Shown here one piece after another: positions 8,530-16,408 of a DNA stretch of 31,057 nucleotides (the first letter of the stretch is position 1; each line of letters begins with the position of its first letter). Below the pieces are notes generated by a model. That model saw only the letters and a list, made by a program, of their open reading frames with translations, was not told the DNA's origin and did no database searches. The position numbers were made by a program, and so were the translations under genes. The stretch comes from an uncultured Alphaproteobacteria bacterium (lineage in GTDB: Bacteria > Pseudomonadota > Alphaproteobacteria > Rs-D84). Where the stretch lies: positions 1 to 31,057 of the forward strand of contig CALXPA010000002.1 of assembly GCA_944390185.1 (NCBI GenBank). Reading direction: 5' to 3'.

Positions 8530-9819
8530 ATGGGTCGACTAAAAAAATTTTGGATTGTTTTTTTGTCTTTCTTGCCGTTTTCGGCGGGGGCGGCGGCACC
8601 GTTTGTTGTTGGGGCAATTGCGGGCCTGGGGGTGATTGCGGGCTTTTCGATATATCGTACGTCTGTTCCAGTTGACATGGCCGACGCGATGAACTTTTTT
8701 TCCACGTGTTGGTCGTGCCAGATGTTTTCAGATATTATGGCAACGATATCTGGGTTAATTCCACGGGTGTATAATGCAATCGGTGCGGTGATATTGCCAT
8801 TTTCGGCCGGATTACTGGCTGTGTGGTTTGCATGGAAATTATTTTCTGGGTTCATTAACGCCAAGATTGAAGAACCATGGTCCGTCGTCAGCGAATTTGG
8901 TACCCGGTTTATTAAATTGGCATTTATTGCGGCACTGGTCATGGTGCCGTTGCCACGAATGCTGTCCAGTATTGTGATTGAACCGATATTTAATGTCGGA
9001 CTGGCATTGAATCACGTTGTATCAGACGAAAACAGTTTCGCAGAATGTATGGTGGCCACTGCGATTGCAGATCCGGTATCGATCAGTTCTGCGGCGGCAT
9101 CTGACGGTGCGTTTTCGCCGAATTTACGTCACGCATTGGCGTGCCAGGTTGCGAACGTACACCAGATGACTGGGTTGGGCATGACGGTTGGATGGACCAT
9201 GTTGAATATGGCGTTTAATGATGAATACATGCATAAAATTATGTGGGACATACCAATTTTTCCAAATGTGCCGATTTTCTTTGCAGGTATGTTGATTTTG
9301 GTGCTGTTTTTCTTTGCATTGTTGCCGGTGCCCCTGTATTTCTTAGAGGTATTTATTACCCTGGGGATGGATTTAATAATGTTGCCACTGATGCTGATGT
9401 CGTGGCTGTTTCGTGGGTGGGCCATATTCCCCAACGGCGGGCGCAACATCCGTGATATCATAGATGATGTGATAAAATCGACAGCTGGGATTGCGCTGGT
9501 TGGGATTTTTGTAACATTTGCTGTTATGTTTTTGAATGCGCTGTTTGGCCAGTGGCACGGCGCCGACAGATTGGCGTTGGCGCTGTCAGAAAATGATGCA
9601 ACGATATTAATGGATGGACTGATGATGCGCAACGACAGTATTATAACGATTCTGTTGATGGGCATATTCATTGCGATGTTCATGACAATGATACCGACAT
9701 TAATCAAGACCCTGTTTGACAAGGTGACTATCCCGACCACATTTTACGAAACAACGCGCAAGAATCTGGATGTCACATGGAAAAACCTGAAAAAATGGTA
9801 CGAATCACTAAAAAAATAA
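8530..9819 (+). CDS. VirB6/TrbL-like polytopic membrane protein (paralogue E, divergent)
   Basis: A 429-residue protein with a signal-like N-terminus (SAGAAA near residue 20) and about seven hydrophobic segments. It carries CWSC (Cys60, Cys63), IPRVY (78-81), EPW (115-117), LPR (141-143) and IEP (150-152), matching paralogue B in order and spacing. A central MLPLML motif lies before a W-rich turn and a further hydrophobic block. The C-terminal tail is basic with aromatic residues. I chose ATG 8530 because an in-frame upstream extension to 8461 would run through the promoter; ATG 8512 is an alternative. It is transcribed away from the four-gene operon. The type IV secretion role is inferred. 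Confidence 0.77.
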   Translation: MGRLKKFWIVFLSFLPFSAGAAAPFVVGAIAGLGVIAGFSIYRTSVPVDMADAMNFFSTCWSCQMFSDIMATISGLIPRVYNAIGAVILPFSAGLLAVWFAWKLFSGFINAKIEEPWSVVSEFGTRFIKLAFIAALVMVPLPRMLSSIVIEPIFNVGLALNHVVSDENSFAECMVATAIADPVSISSAAASDGAFSPNLRHALACQVANVHQMTGLGMTVGWTMLNMAFNDEYMHKIMWDIPIFPNVPIFFAGMLILVLFFFALLPVPLYFLEVFITLGMDLIMLPLMLMSWLFRGWAIFPNGGRNIRDIIDDVIKSTAGIALVGIFVTFAVMFLNALFGQWHGADRLALALSENDATILMDGLMMRNDSIITILLMGIFIAMFMTMIPTLIKTLFDKVTIPTTFYETTRKNLDVTWKNLKKWYESLKK

Positions 9820-9873
9820 AAAATCAAGTGCTTTATTTGCTGTGGCCCCCTTTTTTGTGTATTCCGAATCTGA

Positions 9874-9879
9874 TATAAT
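9874..9879 (+). promoter_or_regulatory. -10 box of the unknown gene at 9888
   Basis: TATAAT lies 8 nt before the ATG, preceded by a T-rich -35 region (TTTTTT at 9851-9856, 17 bp spacing). Transcription would begin within a few nucleotides of the start codon, so the message is probably leaderless. Confidence 0.6.
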
Positions 9880-9887
9880 TCATAGCA

Positions 9888-10403
9888 ATGAAGCAGTTTC
9901 CGATTCTTTATTGGCCGCGCAAGACATCTGGGGATAATGATTACCAGTTGGCGCGCAAGATTATAAATGTCAAAACGGGCGTAATGCCGGACGTACTGAC
10001 GGGTGACTTTGATTTGGTGGAATATTTGTCCACAGAACCGAACGCAACGGTATATTATCCGGTTTTTTGCGAATCGACTGGTTGGTGGGGTGAATTGTTG
10101 GGGACGTCTGTATCTGTGACGGACAAACTGATTATATCCCCAGAATGCCAATTGATGGTGATTAATACCACGCATAATGCGCCACGTGCCGCCCGGGGCA
10201 AGAATCAATTATTGGCGGCCGAAATCTATCCGGCCAGTGGTTTTTTCAAGAAAATGAATTCTGGGATTGCGACTGTTGCGGATATGTTGGCCACGGACAC
10301 GGGAACGATATTGGCGCTGTTTTCCGGAAAAAGCCAAAGCCAGTTTGTAAATGTTCTGGAATCGACCGGCAATTCATATTTGGGTTGTATCGGTCGTTAT
10401 TAA
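9888..10403 (+). CDS. Hypothetical protein, 171 residues
   Basis: I do not recognise this protein. It is predicted soluble, with no signal peptide and no membrane segment. It begins MKQFPILYWPRKTSG and contains an aromatic patch (VYYPVFCESTGWWGE near residues 56-70) and two other cysteines. The C-terminal third is Gly/Ser-rich. Codon use resembles the flanking housekeeping genes, and a good -10 box immediately precedes the start, so it is very probably a real gene. It lies between the VirB6-like cluster and rpmE on the same strand as both paralogue E and rpmE, but rpmE has its own promoter. Confidence 0.75.
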   Translation: MKQFPILYWPRKTSGDNDYQLARKIINVKTGVMPDVLTGDFDLVEYLSTEPNATVYYPVFCESTGWWGELLGTSVSVTDKLIISPECQLMVINTTHNAPRAARGKNQLLAAEIYPASGFFKKMNSGIATVADMLATDTGTILALFSGKSQSQFVNVLESTGNSYLGCIGRY

Positions 10404-10417
10404 TGTGCGAATACTGC

Positions 10418-10445
10418 TTGATTTTCCGAAAAATGATTGTATAAT
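10418..10445 (+). promoter_or_regulatory. Promoter of rpmE
   Basis: TTGATT (10418-10423) and TATAAT (10440-10445) are spaced 16 bp apart. The leader to the rpmE start is about 26 nt and includes an AAGGG Shine-Dalgarno, unlike the leaderless genes nearby. Confidence 0.7.
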
Positions 10446-10477
10446 TTTCGGGCTTTATTAAATAAAAGGGTACAGAT

Positions 10478-10690
10478 ATGAAAAAGGGAATTCACCCAGA
10501 ATACCATGAAATTAACGTCACAATGACGGATGGAAACACCGTCAAGATGTATTCTTCGGTAAAAAAAGATTTGGTTTTGTCTACGGATAACCTGAATCAT
10601 TCCGCCTGGACGGGCCAGCGCAGCAATGTCGCCGAAAAGGGCCAGCGCGCAACCAAATTTAAAAACAAATTTGCTGGGTTTAACTTTTAA
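10478..10690 (+). CDS. rpmE: 50S ribosomal protein L31
   Basis: A 70-residue protein matching L31: MKKGIHPEYHEI at the start, a VTMTDGN segment, HSAWTGQRS in the middle, and KFKNKFAGFNF at the end. L31 sits on the large subunit central protuberance and bridges to the 30S head. The CxxC zinc pair of the C-plus form is absent, so this is the zinc-independent form. An AAGGG Shine-Dalgarno lies 8 nt before the ATG. The inositol-monophosphatase-like gene starts 26 bp downstream, probably in the same transcript. Confidence 0.95.
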   Translation: MKKGIHPEYHEINVTMTDGNTVKMYSSVKKDLVLSTDNLNHSAWTGQRSNVAEKGQRATKFKNKFAGFNF

Positions 10691-10716
10691 TCACGAACCA
10701 CGATTGGGGTGCCGCC

Positions 10717-11421
10717 ATGGAATTATTAATCAAAGGTTCAACAGAACTGAACAAGATGTTCATGGCATTGCAGCGCACTGCATCGGGCCTGCGTCACGAT
10801 TTTGGCGAAGTGGAAAACCTGCAGCAATCGTTACGCGGTGCGCGTGATTTTGTCAGCAAGGCGGCCAACCGTATCGAAGAAAGCATTTTATCAGATTTGC
10901 TGTTGGTGCGCCCGTCGGCGGGGTTGTTGACGCCGAATGTTTCGCGTGATGGTGATGGGCGCGATGAATTCGTGCTGGCACTGTCTGGGGCGGCGAATTT
11001 TGTGCGTGCAAATCCACATTTTGCGATTTCATTGGCACTGCGGTCGAACGGCGAAACGCACATTGCGTTGGTATATTCACCAATTGATGAACGCCTGTAT
11101 TATGCAGAGGCAGGCCGTGGCGCATACGCGTTTTCGGCATTTCATTCGGCGCGCACGCGGGTGTCTAATTTATCAGACCCCACAGATTTAACGATTGCAT
11201 ACAATACGACCGACAACCGTAACACGGTGGGCGACGTGCGTCGCACGGGGTGTCCGGCGTTGGATTTGGCGTGGGTTGCATCGGGCAAGTTTGACGGTTT
11301 TGTGTCGGACCCGCTGGATTTTGCAGAAATTGCGGCGGGTGATTTACTGGTACGCGAGGCTGGCGGTAAAATCACGATGGGTGCCGATTTAATTGCCACA
11401 AATGGACGATTTGAATTATAA
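10717..11421 (+). CDS. Inositol monophosphatase-family protein with degenerate active site
   Basis: The 234-residue protein keeps the IMPase/SuhB fold signature: GAANFVRANPHFAISLAL (residues 91-108), a Y-x-P-x-x-ER-like segment near 120-126, GCPALDLAWVASGKFDGF (178-195), and IAAGDLLVREAGG (205-217). The metal ligands are lost. The usual GEE is PSAG (66-69), the DPLDGT positions read LALSGA (87-92), and the WDxAAG aspartate is Glu204. It is therefore probably not a phosphatase. E. coli SuhB also has a non-catalytic role in rRNA antitermination, so a structural or RNA-related role is possible but unproven. It follows rpmE by 26 bp and ends just before a strong terminator. Confidence 0.85.
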   Translation: MELLIKGSTELNKMFMALQRTASGLRHDFGEVENLQQSLRGARDFVSKAANRIEESILSDLLLVRPSAGLLTPNVSRDGDGRDEFVLALSGAANFVRANPHFAISLALRSNGETHIALVYSPIDERLYYAEAGRGAYAFSAFHSARTRVSNLSDPTDLTIAYNTTDNRNTVGDVRRTGCPALDLAWVASGKFDGFVSDPLDFAEIAAGDLLVREAGGKITMGADLIATNGRFEL

Positions 11422-11436
11422 AATCATAAAATTATA

Positions 11437-11466
11437 AAATCCCGCCGAACGGCGGGATTTTTTCTT
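11437..11466. terminator. Intrinsic terminator, usable in both directions
   Basis: The hairpin ATCCCGCC-GAAC-GGCGGGAT is followed by TTTTTT on the plus strand and by a less regular T-rich tract on the minus strand. It ends the rpmE and IMPase-like transcript and could also end the candidate minus-strand RNA at 11475-11570. Confidence 0.85.
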
Positions 11467-11474
11467 ATCTTGGT

Positions 11475-11570
11475 CGGCCCAGTTGCGAGAACGCAACGCT
11501 TTCACGTACTATGTTTTTCAGGAGAGAGAAACATACTCACACCCGCACCTGGGCCGTCTGATTCAGTTCA
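11475..11570 (-). ncRNA. Candidate structured non-coding RNA, unidentified
   Basis: CGGCCCAG (11475-11482) pairs with CTGGGCCG (11549-11556). Inside are a TTGCG/CGCAA tetraloop hairpin (11483-11496) and a longer stem with TATGTTT (11510-11516) and AAACATA (11529-11535). On the minus strand the longer stem can extend with G-U pairs that would be C-A mismatches on the plus strand. A minus-strand TAAAAT box (11577-11582) lies just upstream and the terminator at 11437-11466 just downstream, so the transcript would be about 130 nt. No SRP, 6S or tmRNA signature was recognised. Confidence 0.5.
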
Positions 11571-11633
11571 CGTTGTATTTTATCACATAAAAAATAAATT
11601 TCCACAAAAATAAACACGCAGAACTTGCAAATA

Positions 11634-13712
11634 ATGAACAAATATTTTAATATCCCTGTTGACATGAAAGTTCGGCGGATTCTGCGCGTTTTTTTAAATA
11701 TTTTGTTTTGGGGCTTTACGTTTTGTATTGCGGCGTTGGCGATATTGCTGCTGGTTTATGGGAACGATTTGCCGGATTACAAGAAATTGGCGACATACGC
11801 GCCACCGGTTGCGACGCGCCTGTATGCATCAGACGGCAGTTTATTAATAGAATATGCCGAAGAACGTCGTGTCTTTATTGATTTTGCAGATTTACCGCCC
11901 CAGTTGGTGAACGCCTTTGTCGCGGCCGAAGATCAGAATTTCTGGACACATCCCGGCATTGATATCCAGGGTATTGCCCGTGCGGCATTAAATAACGGCC
12001 TGCACATGTTGGGGTTTGATGCGCGTTTTTCTGGGGCGTCAACCATCACACAACAGGTGGCCAAGAATTTCTTTTTAACGTCTGAACGCACCCTGTCGCG
12101 CAAGATTAAAGAGGCGATATTGGCCATGCGTCTGGAACGGACTTTTTCGAAACAGCATATAATGACCTTGTACCTGAATCAGATATTCTTGGGCGCCCGT
12201 GCGTATGGTGTCGGGTCGGCGGCGCTGATGTATTTTAACAAGCCTGTATCAGAACTGACGCTGGCGGAATGCGCGTTTTTGGCATCATTGCCCAAGGCGC
12301 CAAATAACCGCGATCGGGCGGTCGAACGTCGTAATTACGTCTTGCGCCGGATGGTCGAGGAAGGATATATAACCCAGGCCCAGGCCGACGATGCCGCGGC
12401 CCAACCGTTAAATATCAACAGTGGCTTTACCGCCCAGATGGCGGACGAATTCCAGTATTTTGCCGAAGATGTTCGTCGTGAATTATTGAATACATTGGGG
12501 CGGGAAAAACTGTATAACGAAGGATTGTATATCAAAACCACAATCGTCCCAGAACTGCAGCGTGCGGCCACGGCGGCACTGAACAAGGAATTGGATCGTT
12601 ATAATTCTGTGCGCGGTGCGGACGAACCGAAATTACAGGGGGCGATTATCGCCATGAATCCACACACTGGGCGCATATTGGCGATGTCTGGTGGGCGCAG
12701 TTTCGCAGAGAGTTCATTTAACCGCGCAACCCAGGCAATGCGACAGATTGGCAGTACGATAAAGCCGTTTGTGTACCTGGCGGCACTGGAACGCGGCATG
12801 TCGCCCCAGGCATTGATACTGGATGCCCCGATTGTTGGCTGGCGCGAGGATGATACACTGTGGAAGCCTGAAAATTACGACAAGAAATTCTTGGGTGATG
12901 TTCCGTTGCGTTTGGCGCTGGAAACATCGCGTAATGTGCCAGCCGTGCGATTGGTGCAAAGTCTGGGGGTCGAAAACGCCATAGAGGTTGCCCAGCGTTT
13001 CGGTGTATATCCGCCCGAACTGGAAAATATTAACCTGTCATTGGCATTGGGGTCTGGGGAAACGACGCTGGAACGGTTGGTGCTGGGGTATGCGGCGTTT
13101 ATAAATGGTGGACGCAAATTGGAACCGAAAATGGTTGACTATATCGAAGACAGATATGGCCGCGTCATTGACGGAACAAATGTTGAATTGCTGGATTGGC
13201 AACCAGACATGTTGCCACCAGAACAGTTGGACGATACGTCACCCTTGTCTGATGCGCAGAGCTTGTATCAAATGGTATCCATCTTGCAGGGCGCCGTTGA
13301 ACGTGGAACCGGGAAACAGGCGCGTGTCCCAGGGCATACCATTGCGGGTAAAACAGGCACAACAAACGATGTCAAGGATATCTGGTTCGTCGGATTTTCC
13401 AAAAATTTAATCGCGGGTGTTTATTTAGGCTTTGATACGCCCCAGCCATTGGGGCGTGGCGCCGGCAGTCATATGGCGGCACGTACATTTGCTGATTTTA
13501 TGACGGTTGCCCTGGCCAATGATAAAGACCAGCCGTTTTCCGTCCCAGATGGTTTGACATTTATGCGCGTTAATCGGCGCAGTGGTGCGTCGGCCGCCGA
13601 CGATCCGAATGGCACCATTATTACCGAGGCGTTCAAGCCTGGCCAGCATCCAAATCCAGCACCCCAGGCGGCGGCGCGTGAATCTGGGCTGGCAGTGGGC
13701 GGCGTATTTTAA
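11634..13712 (+). CDS. mrcA: Class A penicillin-binding protein 1A
   Basis: A 692-residue bifunctional peptidoglycan synthase. Residues about 17-42 are a membrane anchor. The GT51 glycosyltransferase domain shows EDQNFW (catalytic Glu99), GASTITQQVAKN and LERTFSKQHIMTLYLN. The transpeptidase domain shows STIK (Ser374, Lys377), SRN (432-434) and KTGTT (from 573). It is shorter than typical PBP1A proteins of about 800 residues. I chose ATG 11634; TTG 11625 and ATG 11664 also fit, and no Shine-Dalgarno decides. It opens the cell-wall region and is followed after 25 bp by the putative lysozyme-inhibitor gene. Confidence 0.95.
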   Translation: MNKYFNIPVDMKVRRILRVFLNILFWGFTFCIAALAILLLVYGNDLPDYKKLATYAPPVATRLYASDGSLLIEYAEERRVFIDFADLPPQLVNAFVAAEDQNFWTHPGIDIQGIARAALNNGLHMLGFDARFSGASTITQQVAKNFFLTSERTLSRKIKEAILAMRLERTFSKQHIMTLYLNQIFLGARAYGVGSAALMYFNKPVSELTLAECAFLASLPKAPNNRDRAVERRNYVLRRMVEEGYITQAQADDAAAQPLNINSGFTAQMADEFQYFAEDVRRELLNTLGREKLYNEGLYIKTTIVPELQRAATAALNKELDRYNSVRGADEPKLQGAIIAMNPHTGRILAMSGGRSFAESSFNRATQAMRQIGSTIKPFVYLAALERGMSPQALILDAPIVGWREDDTLWKPENYDKKFLGDVPLRLALETSRNVPAVRLVQSLGVENAIEVAQRFGVYPPELENINLSLALGSGETTLERLVLGYAAFINGGRKLEPKMVDYIEDRYGRVIDGTNVELLDWQPDMLPPEQLDDTSPLSDAQSLYQMVSILQGAVERGTGKQARVPGHTIAGKTGTTNDVKDIWFVGFSKNLIAGVYLGFDTPQPLGRGAGSHMAARTFADFMTVALANDKDQPFSVPDGLTFMRVNRRSGASAADDPNGTIITEAFKPGQHPNPAPQAAARESGLAVGGVF

Positions 13713-13737
13713 AAAATAAAGGAAAGGGGGAAAATCG

Positions 13738-14031
13738 ATGTTACGTATGATATTGGTGGGGGCGTTGTCTGTATTTGTGGCGGCGTGTGATGGAAATGAT
13801 GGAAAACTGGCATGTGGTGAACATGACGTCACGTGGCAGATGTCCAATGATGGCAACACATTGCATGTGACACTGGACGGTAATGCGATGACACTGGAAC
13901 ACGCGATTTCGGCATCGGGGGCGCGATATGTTGGTGAACAGGATGGCAATGTCATCACGCTGTGGAATCATGGTGATGAATGGACAATGTTCGTAAATGA
14001 TGGGGCGCCACTGTACTGCACAGTCAAATAG
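13738..14031 (+). CDS. Putative MliC-type lysozyme inhibitor lipoprotein
   Basis: A 97-residue lipoprotein. The signal peptide ends in the lipobox VAAC (Cys17). The mature part is a small beta-rich domain with Cys26 and Cys94 placed to form a disulfide, a SGARY motif (60-64) and LWNHGDE (75-81). This matches the MliC/PliC family, which blocks C-type (animal) lysozymes. In that family a Ser in the SGxRY loop and a Lys in the W-x-KG loop contact the lysozyme active site; here the Ser is kept and the Lys is His78. A strong AAGGAAAGGGGG Shine-Dalgarno precedes the ATG. It sits between mrcA and mraY, which fits an envelope-protection role. Confidence 0.72.
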   Translation: MLRMILVGALSVFVAACDGNDGKLACGEHDVTWQMSNDGNTLHVTLDGNAMTLEHAISASGARYVGEQDGNVITLWNHGDEWTMFVNDGAPLYCTVK

Positions 14032-14085
14032 TTTTGGCATTAAGTAATTTATGTGATAAAATGTCAGCATAAAAGGAGAAAATTT

Positions 14086-15174
14086 ATGCTGACATCATTT
14101 TTTCTGGGGCATGGCGCAACATTTTTTGCCAGCGGTTGGACCCAATTTGCTGGGGCGTTTGGCGTTGCGTTTTTGATTATGTTGCTGTTTGGTCGGCCGT
14201 TTATTCGGGCGATGCATCGTTGGCAAAAACGGGGACAACCAATCAGTGAAAACGTGCCGCACGCCCATTTGCAAAAGGCTGGTACGCCAACAATGGGTGG
14301 GTTGTTGTTAATTGCGGCAATTGTTATAGCCAGCGTGTTGTTCATGCCACTGTCGAATCCGACGGGCTGGATTGCGATATTGTCATTGGTGATGTTTGGC
14401 GCCATTGGATTTGCCGATGATTATAAAAAGGTTACGTCGCAATCCAAAAAGGCATCAAATGGACTTAGTCCGCGGGCCCGCCTGGGGATAGAGGCACTGT
14501 GTGTCGTCGTATTGGCGTATTTGATAAACAAGACGATTCCGTTGTATATCCCAGAACTGTCGTTGGCGTTACCGTTTGGCATAATCTGGCAACTGGGGCT
14601 GTTTTACTATATATTTGCGTACTTTGTAATCGCGGGCAGTGCGAACGCCACGAACATCACAGATGGTCTGGATGGAATGCTGGCCAAGCTGTATATGCCT
14701 GTGCTGGTGGTGTTGGTTGTGGCGCTGTATGGTGCGACGCGTATCGGATTTATGGACACGGTTATGTTTTTACCGTCGGCAAATGGGCTGTATGCGCCAT
14801 TGGGTGCGGCGTTTGGTGCGGTTCTGGGATTCTTGTGGTACAACGCGCGTCCGGCATCGATATTTATGGGTGATGTTGGATCGCTGGCGCTGGGCGGATT
14901 CATGGGGACGGTTGCCATGTTACTAAAGTCCGAAATTATAATGGCAATTGCGGCCGGCATGATGGTATTGATATTGCTGTCATCATTTATCCAGACAATG
15001 TATTTCAAGGCGACGCGTATAATAACCGGCACTGGGCGGCGCGTATTTTTACGTGCGCCATTGCACCATCATTTTGAAGAGTTGGGCTGGGCCGAAACGA
15101 AAATAGTCGACAGATTCTTTGTTATGTCTATATTGTTTTCTGGACTGGCACTGGTGTTGTTAAAATTTGCGTAA
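14086..15174 (+). CDS. mraY: Phospho-N-acetylmuramoyl-pentapeptide transferase
   Basis: This 362-residue multi-pass enzyme joins UDP-MurNAc-pentapeptide to undecaprenyl phosphate to make lipid I. The hallmark segments are present: FADDYKKVTSQSKK, NATNITDGLDGML, FMGDVGSLALGG and PLHHHFEELGW. The length is the family norm. ATG 14086 is chosen because AAAGGAG stands 8 nt before it; an in-frame ATG-less extension to 14053 has no such site. TATGTGATAAAAT (14049-14061) is a likely extended -10 box. murD does not follow; a terminator and ftsW do. Confidence 0.96.
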   Translation: MLTSFFLGHGATFFASGWTQFAGAFGVAFLIMLLFGRPFIRAMHRWQKRGQPISENVPHAHLQKAGTPTMGGLLLIAAIVIASVLFMPLSNPTGWIAILSLVMFGAIGFADDYKKVTSQSKKASNGLSPRARLGIEALCVVVLAYLINKTIPLYIPELSLALPFGIIWQLGLFYYIFAYFVIAGSANATNITDGLDGMLAKLYMPVLVVLVVALYGATRIGFMDTVMFLPSANGLYAPLGAAFGAVLGFLWYNARPASIFMGDVGSLALGGFMGTVAMLLKSEIIMAIAAGMMVLILLSSFIQTMYFKATRIITGTGRRVFLRAPLHHHFEELGWAETKIVDRFFVMSILFSGLALVLLKFA

Positions 15175-15179
15175 TGTAC

Positions 15180-15204
15180 ACCCCGGAAATCCGGGGTTTT
15201 TTAT
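15180..15204 (+). terminator. Intrinsic terminator after mraY
   Basis: ACCCCGG-AAAT-CCGGGGT is followed by TTTTT. It separates mraY from ftsW transcriptionally. Confidence 0.88.
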
Positions 15205-15243
15205 AAATTTTCATCCACCAGTATATTTTCTTAAAAAAGATGG

Positions 15244-15249
15244 TATAAT
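15244..15249 (+). promoter_or_regulatory. -10 box of ftsW
   Basis: TATAAT lies 10 nt before the ftsW ATG, so transcription would start about 4 nt before the coding region. The -35 match is weak. Confidence 0.6.
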
Positions 15250-15259
15250 ACTGGGTGAA

Positions 15260-16399
15260 ATGTTCAAGCGGACCGAAGAAAGCAAGTTAACCAGTTGGTA
15301 TTTTGAAATAGACCGGCGATTGTTGTGGCTGGTGCTGTTGCTGGTGTTCGCCGGGGCCCAGTTTATGATATCGGCGGGGCACGCGGCGGCGGGCCGTATC
15401 GGCGAACCGTGGTATTATTTTATTGCCAAGGCATTACCGTTTTACTTTATCGGGTTGGCGACAATGTTCGTTGCCAGTATGTTGAATAAAAAGTGGGTCT
15501 TGCGCATATCGTGGTTGAATGTGGCGGTGTGTTTGCTGCTGCTGCTGGTGACGTTGGTTGCGCCACATTATATCAAGGGTTCAGCACGTTTTGTGCATTT
15601 GGGGCCATTTAATGTGATGCCGTCGGATATTATGAAGCCTGGGTTTATCATGCTGACTGCGTGGTTCTTGGCCAAGATGCGCGATGCATATGGCGACAAC
15701 ATATTTTTTAACAAAGATGCATGGCGCATGAAATGGCTTAGTTGGTGGCCGTATTTGGGCGTTTTTGTTCCGGCGTTTTGCATAATATTGCGTCATCCAG
15801 ACTTGGGAACATCTATACTGTATTTTGCGGTGTTGTGCGCGATGATGTTTATGGCCGGACTGCCGTGGGTTGTGGTGCCTGTGCTGGGCGGGATGGTTGG
15901 GTTGGTTTTGCTGTTTGCGTTTTTTACTATGCCGCATGTGCACAACCGAATTGTTGCATTTGCCACTGGCGCAGGTGACACGTACCAGGTACGTCAATCA
16001 ATCCAGTCGATACAGCATGGCGGTCTGTTGGGCAGTGGGGATGAAGCCTTTGTTAAACAATCACTGCCGGATTCGCATACAGACTTTATATTTGCCGCCA
16101 TTGCCGAAGACTGGGGCGCGATTGTTGCGTGTGCACTGTTGTTTGTTTTGTTCAGCGTATTGCGGCGATTGATAATAGATGCATCGTCTGCGCGGGATAG
16201 GTTTGTTATGTATGCAACCGGTGGTGCGGCGGCGCTGTTCGGGACCCAGGTGTGTATTAACCTGATGTCGACGCTGCATTTATTCGCGCCAAAGGGCATG
16301 ACGCTGCCATTTATATCATACGGGGGCAGTTCTTTTGTTGGATTTTGCTTGCTGTTCGGTATGGTTTTGGCGATTGTGCGTGAAGATAAATGGAAATAG
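15260..16399 (+). CDS. ftsW: Lipid II polymerase / cell division protein FtsW
   Basis: A 379-residue SEDS-family multi-pass protein, the septal peptidoglycan glycosyltransferase. Family signs are ALPFYFIGL, the HPDLGTS segment with its conserved Asp, a large periplasmic loop ending in HTDFIFAAIAEDWG, and PFISYGGSS near the C-terminus. I chose ATG 15260 because TATAAT ends 10 nt earlier; an upstream extension to 15167 would cross the mraY terminator. murG follows with a few bases between. RodA is the alternative, but the murG neighbour favours FtsW. Confidence 0.93.
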   Translation: MFKRTEESKLTSWYFEIDRRLLWLVLLLVFAGAQFMISAGHAAAGRIGEPWYYFIAKALPFYFIGLATMFVASMLNKKWVLRISWLNVAVCLLLLLVTLVAPHYIKGSARFVHLGPFNVMPSDIMKPGFIMLTAWFLAKMRDAYGDNIFFNKDAWRMKWLSWWPYLGVFVPAFCIILRHPDLGTSILYFAVLCAMMFMAGLPWVVVPVLGGMVGLVLLFAFFTMPHVHNRIVAFATGAGDTYQVRQSIQSIQHGGLLGSGDEAFVKQSLPDSHTDFIFAAIAEDWGAIVACALLFVLFSVLRRLIIDASSARDRFVMYATGGAAALFGTQVCINLMSTLHLFAPKGMTLPFISYGGSSFVGFCLLFGMVLAIVREDKWK

Positions 16400-16408
16400 G
16401 GGATGAAT

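Noticed and set aside
7398..8675. 425-residue plus-strand frame opposite the VirB6-like gene A
   Set aside because: It is antisense to a gene with a clear signal peptide and coupled neighbours. Its composition is that of a shadow frame, with no ribosome site.
11475..11556. Identification of the structured RNA as SRP RNA, 6S RNA or part of tmRNA
   Set aside because: The conserved SRP loop motif, the long 6S bubble and the tmRNA acceptor features are not visible on either strand.
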